Assembly: GCA_027489535.1 (NCBI GenBank)
Contig: JAIXZO010000022.1
Span: 186,001-250,000 of the forward strand
Length of the DNA: 64,000 bases
DNA from: Hyphomicrobiales bacterium
GTDB taxonomy: Bacteria > Pseudomonadota > Alphaproteobacteria > Rhizobiales > Beijerinckiaceae
Direction of reading: 5' to 3'
This document shows, one piece after another, positions 25,528 through 34,523 of the stretch; positions within the stretch are counted from its first letter, which is position 1, and the number at the start of each line of letters is the position of its first letter. Under the pieces are notes generated by a model. It was given only the letters and a program-made list of their open reading frames with translations, was not told the DNA's origin and did no database searches. The position numbers and the translations under genes are program-made.

Positions 25528-26736
25528 TCAGTTCGTGCCGAGGCCGGTCTTCATCTTCACGACGGCCGCCTTGGGCGGGAACACCGTGACGAGTTCGCCG
25601 CCCTGCCACTGCATGATGAACGGCGAGACGCGGGTGTTCTGGCCGGCCTCGTTGAATTTCGCGCCCCAACCGGAAGCGGTCGAGCCGACGGGCAGGTCGA
25701 TCTTCATCACCGACTCGCGGATCGCTGCGGGAGCGAGATCCTTGGCCGAGGCCATCGCGTCGAAGAACAGGTTCGCGCCGACATAGTTGGCGAGGCTGTG
25801 GCCCGAACGCGGATCGGTGCCGTACTTCGCCTTGTACTTGGCGACGAAGTCGGCGATGCCGGGGGCGGCGGCCGCATTCGTCTTGTACTGGGTGAAGTCG
25901 ACGTTGAGCGCGCCTTCGATGTTCTCGTAGCCGACGGCCTGCGCCGTCTCGCGCAGCGAGTAACCGCCGCCAGCGCCCATCACGGCCTTCGGCTTGAAGC
26001 CCTGTTCCTTTGCCTGGCGGAAGAACAGTACCGTGTCGTTCTGGTAGGAGGTCTGCAGCACGACGTCGATGTTGGCGGACTTGAGACGCAGGATGACCGG
26101 CGTCAGGTCGACCGACTTGGCGGAATAGGGCAGCGTCTCGACGATGGTGACGCCCTTTTCCTTGGCGCGGGCCGTCTGGTAGCCGGCGACGGTCTGGCCG
26201 TAGAGCGAGTCCTCATGGATGATCGCGACCTTGAGCGACTTGGCGTCCACGCCGAGCGCCGGCGCGATGGCCTCGCCGATCGAATCGACCATGCTGGCCG
26301 CGAAGTCGCGGGCCGTGGGGTTCGAGCGGTAGAGGTTCTTGAAGCCGCGCTCGGTGATCGGATCGGAGATCGCGCCGAGTTCGAAATAGGGCACGCCCGC
26401 CAGTTCGGTCACCTGAGTCGCGGCGATCGAGAGCGACGAGGAGTAGGTGCCGAACACGACCGAGACCTTCTCGACCGAGGTCAAACGGCGAGCTTCGCCG
26501 ACCGCCTGGTTGGGATCGACCGCGTCGCCCTTGACGATCTGCAGCGCCTTGCCGTTGAGGCCGCCCTTGGCGTTGCGCTCTTCGGTGGCCAGTTCGAGGC
26601 CGCGGAAGCTTTCGTCGCCGAGCAGCGCGAGACCTCCGGAGAACGGATAGAGCGCGCCGATCTTCACCTGCGCGGTTGCGGCCGTCGCGGAGACGGCCAG
26701 ACCGGCGACGAGCGCCGCCTTCATCAAAATATTCAT
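25528..26736 (-). CDS. ABC transporter substrate-binding protein (LivJ-like)
   Basis: 402 residues. Sec signal peptide (residues 1-22, ending ATAQ) and a type I periplasmic binding fold: VKIGALYPFSGGLALLGD, then LVIVD-unrelated receptor-family motifs such as VVFGTYSSSLSIAA and VAIIHEDSLYGQTVAGY. ATG at 26736 with GGGAGG. It captures the substrate for the LivH/LivMG/LivF importer encoded downstream. The substrate is unknown. The downstream dehydrogenases suggest a hydroxylated or oxo carboxylic acid rather than an amino acid. Confidence 0.93.
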   Translation of the reverse strand: MNILMKAALVAGLAVSATAATAQVKIGALYPFSGGLALLGDESFRGLELATEERNAKGGLNGKALQIVKGDAVDPNQAVGEARRLTSVEKVSVVFGTYSSSLSIAATQVTELAGVPYFELGAISDPITERGFKNLYRSNPTARDFAASMVDSIGEAIAPALGVDAKSLKVAIIHEDSLYGQTVAGYQTARAKEKGVTIVETLPYSAKSVDLTPVILRLKSANIDVVLQTSYQNDTVLFFRQAKEQGFKPKAVMGAGGGYSLRETAQAVGYENIEGALNVDFTQYKTNAAAAPGIADFVAKYKAKYGTDPRSGHSLANYVGANLFFDAMASAKDLAPAAIRESVMKIDLPVGSTASGWGAKFNEAGQNTRVSPFIMQWQGGELVTVFPPKAAVVKMKTGLGTN

Positions 26737-26845
26737 CAGGAATCCTCCCTGCGAGCACGTCCCCTCTCAGGAGGACTTGAAACGAACGTCACGTCGCCGG
26801 AGTGCGTTTCGCACACCTGCGCGACCCATCTTGCATATCACCAAG

Positions 26846-26866
26846 TTGCCTGACAAGTTGATTGTC
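26846..26866. promoter_or_regulatory. Candidate GntR(FCD)-type operators between livJ and qor
   Basis: TTGCCTGACAA (26846-26856) is a near-palindrome of the TTGYCNGRCAA type seen for FadR-subfamily regulators. It overlaps GACAA-GTTGA-TTGTC (26852-26866), which has perfect arms. Both lie centrally in the 218-bp divergent promoter region. The GntR(FCD) gene is the fourth gene of the plus-strand operon starting here. Confidence 0.45.
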
Positions 26867-26954
26867 GTAAGATCCACGACACTCCACAAACGACGGGGCG
26901 AACGGGTATTCAAAGACCGTTCAAACCCGTGATTCGACCGAGGAACGCTCCCCC

Positions 26955-27956
26955 ATGACCCTGCCGACGACGATGCGCCGCATTCATTTCACCGCGCCCG
27001 GCGGTCCCGAAGTCGTGGAGATCGAAACCGGCCCGGTGCCCTCCCCGGCCGAAGGCCAGGTGCTGATCGAAGTCGCGGCGGCCGGCATCAACCGTCCCGA
27101 TTGCCTGCAGCGCGGCGGCGGTTATCCCCCGCCGCCCGGCGCCACCGACATTCCCGGCTTGGAAATCTCCGGAAAGGTCGTCGCGCTCGGCGCCGGCGTC
27201 TCCAACGTGAAGGTCGGCGACGCGGTCTGCGTGCTCGTCGTCAGCGGCGGCTATGCGGAATATTGCGTCGCGGATGCCGCATTGTGCATGCCGGTGCCCA
27301 AGGGCCTCTCGATGCTGGAGGCCGGAGGCCTGCCCGAGAACGTGCTGACGGTCTACGACAACCTGTTTACGCGCGGTCGCCTGAAAAAGGGCGAGACCGT
27401 GCTGATCCACGGCGGATCGAGCGGCATCGGCTACACCGCCATCCAGCTCGCGAAGCAGGCCGGCGCGACCGTTTACGCGACAGCCGGTTCGCCCGAAAAG
27501 TGCGCGTTCTGCCGCGAGATGGGCGCGGACGTCGCCATCGACTACCGCACGCAGGACTTCGTCGCCGAGGTCAAGGAACTCACGGGCGGTCGCGGCGTGG
27601 ACGTCATCGTCGACATGGTCGGCGGCCCCTACATCCAGAAGAACCTCGTCTCGCTCGCCCTCGAAGGACGACTGGTCCAGATTGCATTCCTGACGACGAG
27701 CCGCGTGGAATTCGACTTCATGCAGCTGATGCTGCGCCGCCTGACGATCACCGGCTCGACGCTTCGCGCCCGCTCCGTCGATCTCAAGAAGGCCATCGTC
27801 GACAAGGTTCTGGCCGACGTGTGGCCGCTCTACGAATCCGGCAAGATCCGCCCCGTCATCCACAAGGTTTTCCCGCTGGAGCAGGCGCGCGAAGCCCATG
27901 CGCTGATGGAATCGAGCGCTCATCTCGGCAAGATCATGCTCGAGGTGCGCAAATGA
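26955..27956 (+). CDS. NAD(P)H quinone oxidoreductase (PIG3/QOR-type MDR)
   Basis: 333 residues of the zinc-free medium-chain dehydrogenase family. GroES-like N-terminal half with AGINRPDCLQRGG, then the NADPH-binding motif GGSSGIGYTAIQLAK (about 153-167). No zinc ligands are visible. The GINRPDxLQRxG segment is typical of the PIG3 subgroup of quinone oxidoreductases. First gene of a plus-strand operon, divergent from livJ. It overlaps the next SDR by 4 nt (ATGA). Confidence 0.92.
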   Translation: MTLPTTMRRIHFTAPGGPEVVEIETGPVPSPAEGQVLIEVAAAGINRPDCLQRGGGYPPPPGATDIPGLEISGKVVALGAGVSNVKVGDAVCVLVVSGGYAEYCVADAALCMPVPKGLSMLEAGGLPENVLTVYDNLFTRGRLKKGETVLIHGGSSGIGYTAIQLAKQAGATVYATAGSPEKCAFCREMGADVAIDYRTQDFVAEVKELTGGRGVDVIVDMVGGPYIQKNLVSLALEGRLVQIAFLTTSRVEFDFMQLMLRRLTITGSTLRARSVDLKKAIVDKVLADVWPLYESGKIRPVIHKVFPLEQAREAHALMESSAHLGKIMLEVRK

Positions 27957-28723
27957 GCAGCCATGCCGGGCGCGTCGCGCTCGTGACCGGTGCGGGGCGC
28001 GGCATCGGCCGCGCCATCGCGGACTCTCATGCCGCCGCGGGTGCGGCGGTCGCCTATCTCGACCATGACCGCGAATTGGCCGAAACGGCCGCCCGTGAAG
28101 CGGTCGCGAAGGGTTGGCAGGCCGTCGGCCTGTCCGCCGACGTCGCCGACTACGAGGCGGTCGTCGAAGCCTGCCGCAAAGTGACGGACGCTTTCGGCCC
28201 CGTCGACATTCTGGTCAACAATGCGGGCATCTCGCCCAAGACCGGAGCCGACGGCCGCCGCTCGCCCGCTTGGGAGATGAGCCCCGAGGAATTCCGGCGC
28301 GTGCTCGACGTCAACCTGACCGGCGCGTTCAACTGCGCCCGCGCGGTGTTGCCCGGCATGAAGGCGATGGGCCGCGGCCGCATCGTCAACCAGTCCTCGG
28401 TGGCCGGAAAGACCTTCTGCGACATCGTCGGCGTGCATTACGCGGCCTCGAAGGCGGCGCTGATCGGCTTCACCAAGCATCTCGCCGGCGAAGTCGGTCC
28501 CTTCGGCATCACCGTCAACGCGGTGGCGCCGGGGCGGATCGACACGCCGCTGATGCGCGGTACCGCCAGCGAAGCCAATGAGGCGGCGCGCATGGCGACG
28601 CCTCTGCGTCGCCTCGGCAGCCCCGAGGACGTCGCCGCGACCTATCTTTTCCTGACCTCGGATTCGGCCTCCTTCGTCACCGGACAGGTGGTGGACGTGG
28701 CCGGCGGATGGCTGATGACATGA
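27953..28723 (+). CDS. SDR family oxidoreductase
   Basis: 256 residues starting at the ATGA overlap (27953). Motifs: TGAGRGIGRA cofactor site, NNAGIS, catalytic Ser region NQSSVAG and YAASK. C-terminal GQVVDVAGGW is typical of FabG/3-oxoacyl reductase-like members. NAD(P)-dependent. It overlaps the next SDR by 4 nt. Confidence 0.93.
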   Translation: MSSHAGRVALVTGAGRGIGRAIADSHAAAGAAVAYLDHDRELAETAAREAVAKGWQAVGLSADVADYEAVVEACRKVTDAFGPVDILVNNAGISPKTGADGRRSPAWEMSPEEFRRVLDVNLTGAFNCARAVLPGMKAMGRGRIVNQSSVAGKTFCDIVGVHYAASKAALIGFTKHLAGEVGPFGITVNAVAPGRIDTPLMRGTASEANEAARMATPLRRLGSPEDVAATYLFLTSDSASFVTGQVVDVAGGWLMT

Positions 28724-29472
28724 CCACCACGACCCATGACTTCTCCGGCCGCACGCTGCTTCTCACCGGAGCGGTCGGCACCATCGGGCGCGAAATCGCC
28801 AAGCGCTTCCTCGCCAGCGGCGCGAATTGCGTGGTGACCGATCTCGATCTCGACGCGGTCACGTCCTTCGCGCGCGACCTCGACCCGAACCTGGAACGCG
28901 TGCTTCCGCTGAAGCACGACGCCGGCATGCCCGAGGATGCGGAGCGCGTCGCGCAAGCCGCCAAGGACCGCTTCGGCGCGATCGACTTCGTCGTCACCTC
29001 GGCGGGCCTCTACAAGGACGCCATGGTCGAGACCATGACGGACGCGCAATGGAAGCAGTCGCTGGCGGTCAATCTCGACGGGGTGTTCTACACCTGCCGC
29101 GCGGCGATCCCGCATCTCGCGGAAGGCGGGTCCATCGTCAACATCGCCTCGGTGGCAGGCCATCGCGGCAGCTTCGCCCACGCCCATTACGCGGCGGCGA
29201 AGGGGGCGGTCCTGACCTTCTCGCGGTCCTTGGCGGTCGAACTCGCGCCGAAGATCCGCGTGAATGCCGTCTCGCCGGGCCTCATCGACGGTCCGATGGT
29301 TCAGAACCTGCTGCAGATGACCGGCACGAAGCTGATCGAACAGACGCCCTTGAAGCGACTCGGAAAACCGGAGGAAATCGCCTCCGTGATCGCGTTCCTC
29401 TGCTCATCCGACGCGTCCTTCATCACGGGGGCCAGCCTGCACGTCAACGGCGGCCTTTATATTTCGAGCTGA
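28720..29472 (+). CDS. SDR family oxidoreductase (atypical motifs)
   Basis: 250 residues from the ATG at 28720 (ATGA overlap). An in-frame ATG at 28708 is an alternative that adds four residues. The active-site YAAAK is present and the end (GASLHVNGGLYISS) is normal, but the glycine motif is TGAVGTIG instead of TGxxxGIG, and NNAG is replaced by VTSAG. Probably still an enzyme. The cofactor preference may differ. Third gene of the qor operon, 8 bp before the GntR gene. Confidence 0.9.
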   Translation: MTTTTHDFSGRTLLLTGAVGTIGREIAKRFLASGANCVVTDLDLDAVTSFARDLDPNLERVLPLKHDAGMPEDAERVAQAAKDRFGAIDFVVTSAGLYKDAMVETMTDAQWKQSLAVNLDGVFYTCRAAIPHLAEGGSIVNIASVAGHRGSFAHAHYAAAKGAVLTFSRSLAVELAPKIRVNAVSPGLIDGPMVQNLLQMTGTKLIEQTPLKRLGKPEEIASVIAFLCSSDASFITGASLHVNGGLYISS

Positions 29473-29480
29473 GGGAAACC

Positions 29481-30200
29481 ATGGTTTCGCCGAGCAATCT
29501 GATCGACCGCGGCCCCTCCTTGGCGGAGGTCGTCGCCCGACGCCTCTCCGAGGACATTGCCGCCGGTCGGCTCAAGCCCGGCGAAAAACTGCCCACCGAA
29601 CAGCAGATCGCCGAAACCTTCGGCGTCAGCCGCCCCATCGTGCGCGAGGCGGTGGGCCGTCTGAAGCATGACGGGCTCGTCGTGTCGCGCCAGGGCGCGG
29701 GGGCCTTCGTCGCCGAGTCCGGTCAAGCCTCGGTGTTTCGTCTGCAGGTGGCGGACTTCACCGACCGCGACGAAATTCACGGCATCATCGAACTGCTGAT
29801 GGCCGTCGAATCCGGCGCGACGGAACTTGCGGCGATGCGCCGGACCGACGAAGACCTCGCGATGATCCAGACGCAGCTGGACGCCATGCAGACCTCCATC
29901 GACCGCGGCGACCCGGGCGTCGACGAGGACGTGGCGTTTCATCGCGCCATCGTCGAGGCCACCAAGAACCCGTTCTTCCGGGATCTTTCGGACTTTTTGG
30001 ACCGCCGCGTCCGGGCCTTCATCCGCGCCGCGCGCTCGAACACGGCGCGCCGCCAAGGCAGCCTCACGCGTTCGGTGCAGGAAGAACATCAGGCCATCTT
30101 CGACGCGATCCGCGACAAGGATGCGCCGCGAGCCCGCCTCGCGGCGGAGACGCATCTGCGCAATGCCGCCGACCGCTTGGCCGTCTATCAATTGAGCTGA
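29481..30200 (+). CDS. GntR family transcriptional regulator with FCD domain
   Basis: 239 residues from ATG at 29481 (GAGGG 6 nt upstream). N-terminal GntR winged helix (about 13-75: PTEQQIAETFGVSRPIVREA) and an all-helical FCD domain with the metal-binding pattern DVAFHRAIVEA and the C-terminal EEHQAIFDAI/AAETHLRNA, as in FadR-subfamily sensors of organic acids. It closes the qor-SDR-SDR operon and probably controls the divergent liv and qor operons through the sites near 26846-26866. Confidence 0.92.
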   Translation: MVSPSNLIDRGPSLAEVVARRLSEDIAAGRLKPGEKLPTEQQIAETFGVSRPIVREAVGRLKHDGLVVSRQGAGAFVAESGQASVFRLQVADFTDRDEIHGIIELLMAVESGATELAAMRRTDEDLAMIQTQLDAMQTSIDRGDPGVDEDVAFHRAIVEATKNPFFRDLSDFLDRRVRAFIRAARSNTARRQGSLTRSVQEEHQAIFDAIRDKDAPRARLAAETHLRNAADRLAVYQLS

Positions 30201-30932
30201 TCAGACCCCGAGGCCCGCGGGGGACGTGATGCCGCGCGGAATCGCGTCGGCTTCCCAGAACCGGCTTTCCGCCTCACCGAGCGCTGCGTCGACGACGGCC
30301 GCAAGCGCCGCCTCCCCCTCCGCCGCCTTGATCGGAAACACGAGGATTCCGTTGCCTTCCAGCCGCTCGCGGGCCGAGCGGGCGCTCTTCGGCGTGGGAA
30401 AGGACGCGTCGGAGATCAACGCGACCGTGCGCCCGCCGCTGCGGAAAGCGACGTCCACCCGCAGGAAATCGGCTTCCGAAGGCGCGCGGTCGGGGCCCGG
30501 CGCAGGTGCGAAGAGATGAGCGCGCGGCAAGGGAGCCGGCGCGGAGGTCGCCCAGTCGGCAGGCTTGTAGAGCCCGGCGAACGTCGCCACCCGACGCTCG
30601 AAAGCCTCGCCTGCATGGGCAAGCAATGCGTGGATGCGGGCGAAATACAGGCCGATGAAGGCCAGCGCCGTCCGGTCCCACGGAGAGCAGATCTGCCGGA
30701 AATAGGCGCGGGCCGGATCGCGCGGCGGCATCGTGCCGTCCTCGTCCGCCAATCCCGCGAGTTCATAGCGCAGATGATGCAGACGCACCGTCGGCACGTC
30801 GAAGCTCGTGCAGGGGAACGACGCATCGAGGAGCAGCCCGCGCGACGAGAAGCCCGCGACCTTCATGTCGGCGAACGACCAGCGGTCGACCCCGTACGGC
30901 ACGAGGTCGACATTGCGGACCCTGAGCATCAT
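30201..30932 (-). CDS. Unrecognised 243-residue protein in ABC transporter operon
   Basis: 243 residues from ATG at 30932 (GGAGGG 6 nt upstream). I do not recognise the family. No signal peptide or membrane segment. The N-terminal half has conserved-looking aromatic segments (SPWDRTALAFIGLYFARIHALL). A proline-rich linker follows, and the C-terminal part contains LRVDVAFRSGGRTVALISD, vaguely like a nuclease-type beta core, but too weak to assign. It lies 19 bp after the last permease gene, so it is probably cotranscribed with the transporter. It meets the GntR gene tail-to-tail with no gap: the TGA stops of both strands sit side by side in TGATCA. Confidence 0.7.
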   Translation of the reverse strand: MMLRVRNVDLVPYGVDRWSFADMKVAGFSSRGLLLDASFPCTSFDVPTVRLHHLRYELAGLADEDGTMPPRDPARAYFRQICSPWDRTALAFIGLYFARIHALLAHAGEAFERRVATFAGLYKPADWATSAPAPLPRAHLFAPAPGPDRAPSEADFLRVDVAFRSGGRTVALISDASFPTPKSARSARERLEGNGILVFPIKAAEGEAALAAVVDAALGEAESRFWEADAIPRGITSPAGLGV

Positions 30933-30951
30933 GACCGTCCCTCCGTCCGCC

Positions 30952-31761
30952 TCAGTGACGGGCTTCGGGGTGCCAAATCAACAGCCGTGCGCGCAGCATT
31001 TCCAAGGCGCGGATGACGACCATCCCGAGCAACGCGATTTCGATGATGCCCGCGAACACGCCGACGGAGTCCGCGAAACGGCCCGCCTGGATCATCGCAC
31101 CGCCCACGCCGCGGCCGCCCATCAGCATTTCCGTCACCACGGTGGTGATCATGCCCACCGGCAGCGCGATCTGCAGGCCGGTGAGGATCTGCGGCGAGGC
31201 CAGCGGCAGGATCACCTCCCACAGCAATTGGCCCTCGCGCGTGCCCAGCGAGCGCGCGGACCACAGCGGCCATTTGTCGACGTTCTTCGTGCCGGCATAG
31301 GTCGCCATCACGATCGGGAAGAAGCACGAGAAGACCACCATGATGATCTTCGACGTGTCGTAAATGTCGAACCAGAGGATGAAGATCGGGATGAAGGCGA
31401 CCTTCGGCATGGGGAAGCCGATGGAGATCAGCGGCTCGAAAAACCAGCCGAACAGCTTCTGCCGGGCCATCAGAATTCCCAACGGGATCCCGAGCGCCGC
31501 AGCGATGAAGAAGCCGGTCAACGCGCGATAGAGCGTCAACGTCAGATCGAGAAACACCGACCCGCTCATCGTATCCTCGGCCAGACGTCCGAGCACGGCG
31601 CTCAGCGGCGGCAGCAGAAACGGATGCGCGAGACCGAGGCGCGTCGACATCTCCCAGATCACGGCGATGGCGACGACGACGCCGATCTGGATCAGGATCG
31701 CGCCCGTCTTGCCGATGCGGATTTCGGCGCCCTGCGGCGCGACGACATTTCCGCCGCTCAT
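30952..31761 (-). CDS. ABC transporter permease (SsuC/TauC-like)
   Basis: 269 residues, six predicted membrane segments. The BPD_transp_1 EAA loop is visible as EGQLLWEVILPLASPQILTGLQIALPVGM. Start at ATG 31761 forms an ATGA overlap with the other permease. Family members work with SsuB/TauB-type ATPases to import sulfonates, nitrate, thiamin precursors and aromatic acids. Here two different permease subunits are encoded, so the channel may be a heterodimer. Confidence 0.92.
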   Translation of the reverse strand: MSGGNVVAPQGAEIRIGKTGAILIQIGVVVAIAVIWEMSTRLGLAHPFLLPPLSAVLGRLAEDTMSGSVFLDLTLTLYRALTGFFIAAALGIPLGILMARQKLFGWFFEPLISIGFPMPKVAFIPIFILWFDIYDTSKIIMVVFSCFFPIVMATYAGTKNVDKWPLWSARSLGTREGQLLWEVILPLASPQILTGLQIALPVGMITTVVTEMLMGGRGVGGAMIQAGRFADSVGVFAGIIEIALLGMVVIRALEMLRARLLIWHPEARH

Positions 31762-32504
31762 GACGATTCCTTCCAACGCAGGCTGCTTGCGGCGAACGCG
31801 GCATAGAGCCGGTCGGCCGCGAAGCCGATGCCGGCCACCGCCAAGATGACCGCGAACATCGCCGGATAGTTTCCGCCGTCGCCCATGGTGCTGATCAGAT
31901 AGCCGAGACCGTCCTTGGCGATGATGAATTCGGAGCTGACCATCAGGATGAACGAAAAGGCCAAGGCCGTGCGGCAGCCGGCGAGAATGTCCGGCAAGGC
32001 CGCCGGCAGGATCACCTCGCGCAAGATCTCCGCGCGGCTCGCCCCGAGGCTGGCCGCGGACCAGAGCATCACGTGATTGACCCCGCGCGCGCCGTTGTAG
32101 CTGCTCACGATCACCGGCAGCAGGCAGCCGAGGAAGATCAGAAAGATCTTGGAGCTGTCGCCCAGCCCGAACCAGATCATCACCAACGGGATCAGCGCCG
32201 ATTTGGGCATCGGGTAGAAGATGCGCACGATCGGGTTGATCAACAGCTGGAACAGCCGGTTGGTCGCCATGAACAGGCCGATGACGATGCCCAGAACCAC
32301 CGCCACCCCGAGCCCCATGCCGGAGCGCGACAGAGAGCGGGCGGCGCTGGTGAAGAATTCGCCGCTGGCCACGAGGCCGGCAAAGGCGCCGCCGATCTCG
32401 CCGAGGCCGGGCAGCAGCCGCGTCGAGACGAGGCCAGAAAAGGTGATCGCTTCCCACGCCGCAAAGAAGATGAGAACCGGCAGATAGCGCAGGGCGAGAG
32501 ACAT
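31758..32504 (-). CDS. ABC transporter permease (SsuC/TauC-like)
   Basis: 248 residues from the ATG at 32504, which shares one base with the ATPase stop (TGATG). Six hydrophobic segments. The EAA loop is AEILREVILPAALPDILAGC. Closest in style to the other permease of this operon but clearly divergent. Forms the membrane part with it. Confidence 0.92.
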   Translation of the reverse strand: MSLALRYLPVLIFFAAWEAITFSGLVSTRLLPGLGEIGGAFAGLVASGEFFTSAARSLSRSGMGLGVAVVLGIVIGLFMATNRLFQLLINPIVRIFYPMPKSALIPLVMIWFGLGDSSKIFLIFLGCLLPVIVSSYNGARGVNHVMLWSAASLGASRAEILREVILPAALPDILAGCRTALAFSFILMVSSEFIIAKDGLGYLISTMGDGGNYPAMFAVILAVAGIGFAADRLYAAFAASSLRWKESS

Positions 32505-33298
32505 CAATGCTCTCCGCGGCTCGCCGAAATGGCCTGCTCGCGCACGAGCCGCCAGATCTGCTCGCTCAGCTCGATGAAGCGCTTGGACTCGATCACGCTG
32601 TCGTCGCGGTCGAGCCCGAGGCCGGTCTCGATCTCGTGCTCGATGCGGCCGGGCCGCGCGCTCATGATCGAGATGCGGTCCGCCAGGAACACGGCCTCAT
32701 GGACGTCGTGCGTGACGAAGACGACCGTCTTGCGGCTGTTGCGCCAGATCGAACGCAGTTCTTCCTGCATCACGCGCCGCGTCTGCGCGTCGAGCGCACC
32801 GAAGGGCTCGTCCATCAACAGGATGTCGGGATCGACGGCGAGCGTACGTGCGATGGCCGCGCGCTGCTGCATGCCGCCCGACAGTTGCGACGGGAAGTGG
32901 TTCTCGAAGCCGCCGAGCTGCACCATCTTGATGAAGTGGCGCGCCCGTTCCTCGCATTCCTCTTTAGAGCGGTTCTGCTTCTTGAGCCCGTAGATTACGT
33001 TCTCGAGCACCGTCTTCCACGGAAACAGCGCGAAGTTCTGGAACACGATCCCGCGATCCGGGCCGGGGCGATGTACCTCGCCCGCCGGCGTGCGGATCAC
33101 GCCGTTCTGGACCGGAATGAACCCGCCGATGAGATAGAGAAGCGTGGACTTGCCGCACCCCGACGGCCCCAAAAGCGCGTGGAACTCGTTCCGCGCGATT
33201 TCGAGGTTCGTCTCCTTGAGAGCCAAGGTGCCGGCGCCTTGGCGTCCCGCATAGGAATGCGAGACGCCTTCGACCTTGATGCCGAATTCTGAAGTCAC
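32504..33298 (-). CDS. ABC transporter ATP-binding protein (SsuB/TauB-like)
   Basis: 264 residues. Walker A GPSGCGKST (44-52), signature LSGGMQQRAAIA (about 137-148), Walker B LLMDEPFGALDA and the H-loop VFVTHDVHEA are all intact. Energises the transporter. The ATGA overlap (33295-33298) couples it to the binding-protein gene. Substrate not deducible. Confidence 0.94.
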   Translation of the reverse strand: MTSEFGIKVEGVSHSYAGRQGAGTLALKETNLEIARNEFHALLGPSGCGKSTLLYLIGGFIPVQNGVIRTPAGEVHRPGPDRGIVFQNFALFPWKTVLENVIYGLKKQNRSKEECEERARHFIKMVQLGGFENHFPSQLSGGMQQRAAIARTLAVDPDILLMDEPFGALDAQTRRVMQEELRSIWRNSRKTVVFVTHDVHEAVFLADRISIMSARPGRIEHEIETGLGLDRDDSVIESKRFIELSEQIWRLVREQAISASRGEH

Positions 33299-34308
33299 TT
33301 GGAGGCCTCGATGCGACGCTTGGCTTCCTGAACGAAGCTCAGGTCCACATATTTCGGCTCGACGGTGACGACGGTGGGCGAGAGCCCGACGTCCTTCACC
33401 ACGTCCAGCGTGTCCTGAACCGACTTCACGTTCGGGAACAGGAAGGCGTCGCGGTGATAGTCCTTCTTCGTGAAGAGGTGCTCGAGATCCGCCGGCGGGC
33501 GCTTCATGAAGTCGGCCACGATCTTGACGGCTTCGGTCCGGTTGGCGGGATCGTTGAACCAGCGCATCGAGCGGACGTGATCCTCGAAGAAGTCCATCAA
33601 AGCCGTGCGGTTCTTTTCGAGGAAGTCGGCACGCGCACCGAGGAACACCAGCATCGTCGGACCGATGGCGTCCTTCGAGCGGAACAGCACGTCATACTTG
33701 CCGGTCGCGAGCAGTTGGTCGGAAACCGGCTGCAGCACGGTGCCCATGTCGATCTTGCCCTCGTCGAGCATGACCGGAATGTTCGGGAAGGCGACTTCGA
33801 TGATCGTGTAGTCGCGCTTGTCGTTCATGCCGTTCTTCTTGAACATCGCGCGGATGGCGGTGTCCGAGGCGGAGCCGATGGCGTTGCTGCCGATCCGCTT
33901 GCCCTTCATGTCGGCAATGGTCTTGATCCCCGAATCCTTGCGCACGATGAAGGTTTCGGAATGCCCGTCGCCCACGCCGTCCTGAATGATGTCGGCGACG
34001 ATCTTCACGTCCTGCCGGGCATTGACGATGGCGAGGTTGAAGGCGAGCGCGCCGAAGGCCGCCATGTCGATTTCGCCTGCGGCCATCGCGGAAATCTGCG
34101 GCGTGCTGCCCTGGAAGCGGATCGGCTCGACGGTGTAGCTCTTGCCGTAATGCTTCAGCACTTCCGGCTTCGAATAGAGCACCGGGATCATGTGGCCCGG
34201 CATCGTGGACCACCCGATACGGATCTTGAGCGGGTCGGCGGCGGAGGCCCCGAAGGCCCAAACGCCCATCGTCGTCGCGGCGACGACCATCGCGATCTTT
34301 TTCAGCAT
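33295..34308 (-). CDS. ABC transporter substrate-binding protein (NMT1/SsuA-like)
   Basis: 337 residues. Sec signal peptide (1-23, ending GASAAD), then a type II periplasmic-binding fold: KIRIGWSTMPGHMIPVLYSKPEV, AAGEIDMAAFGALAFNLAI, DSGIKTIADMKGKRIGSN. These match the NMT1/THI5/SsuA group that binds sulfonates, pyrimidines, taurine or aromatic acids. First gene of the minus-strand operon SBP-ATPase-permease-permease-unknown. Two copies of a 14-bp palindromic element lie upstream (34355, 34416). Confidence 0.92.
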   Translation of the reverse strand: MLKKIAMVVAATTMGVWAFGASAADPLKIRIGWSTMPGHMIPVLYSKPEVLKHYGKSYTVEPIRFQGSTPQISAMAAGEIDMAAFGALAFNLAIVNARQDVKIVADIIQDGVGDGHSETFIVRKDSGIKTIADMKGKRIGSNAIGSASDTAIRAMFKKNGMNDKRDYTIIEVAFPNIPVMLDEGKIDMGTVLQPVSDQLLATGKYDVLFRSKDAIGPTMLVFLGARADFLEKNRTALMDFFEDHVRSMRWFNDPANRTEAVKIVADFMKRPPADLEHLFTKKDYHRDAFLFPNVKSVQDTLDVVKDVGLSPTVVTVEPKYVDLSFVQEAKRRIEASK

Positions 34309-34354
34309 GGCTCTCTCCTGTGCGCTCCCGGCGGCCTCTGCGGACCGCTCTTAG

Positions 34355-34368
34355 TTATCGGGCGATAA
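34355..34368. promoter_or_regulatory. 14-bp operator-like palindrome TTATCG-GG-CGATAA (site A)
   Basis: Perfect 6-bp arms. Position -47 to -60 from the start codon of the SsuA-like gene. Founding member of a five-site family (34355, 34416, 63284, 63406, 63646) with consensus TTATMRNNYGATMA. Confidence 0.6.
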
Positions 34369-34415
34369 TCTGCGGCCGGCGTCCCTTGCGTGTCAACAAC
34401 ATGACCCACGGTAAT

Positions 34416-34429
34416 TTATCGTCCGATCA
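34416..34429. promoter_or_regulatory. 14-bp operator-like element TTATCGTCCGATCA (site B)
   Basis: One arm mismatch relative to site A. It lies in the same divergent region, 108-121 bp upstream of the SsuA-like gene and about 95 bp upstream of the secreted repeat protein. Confidence 0.55.
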
Positions 34430-34523
34430 GCGGTTTCCAGCCTGATCCGGCTTGCGAGGGTCCAGCTTCGCACGCCAAACTCTGTGGATGAAGCAGGACG
34501 ACGACGCTCTGGAGGCGGACCAC

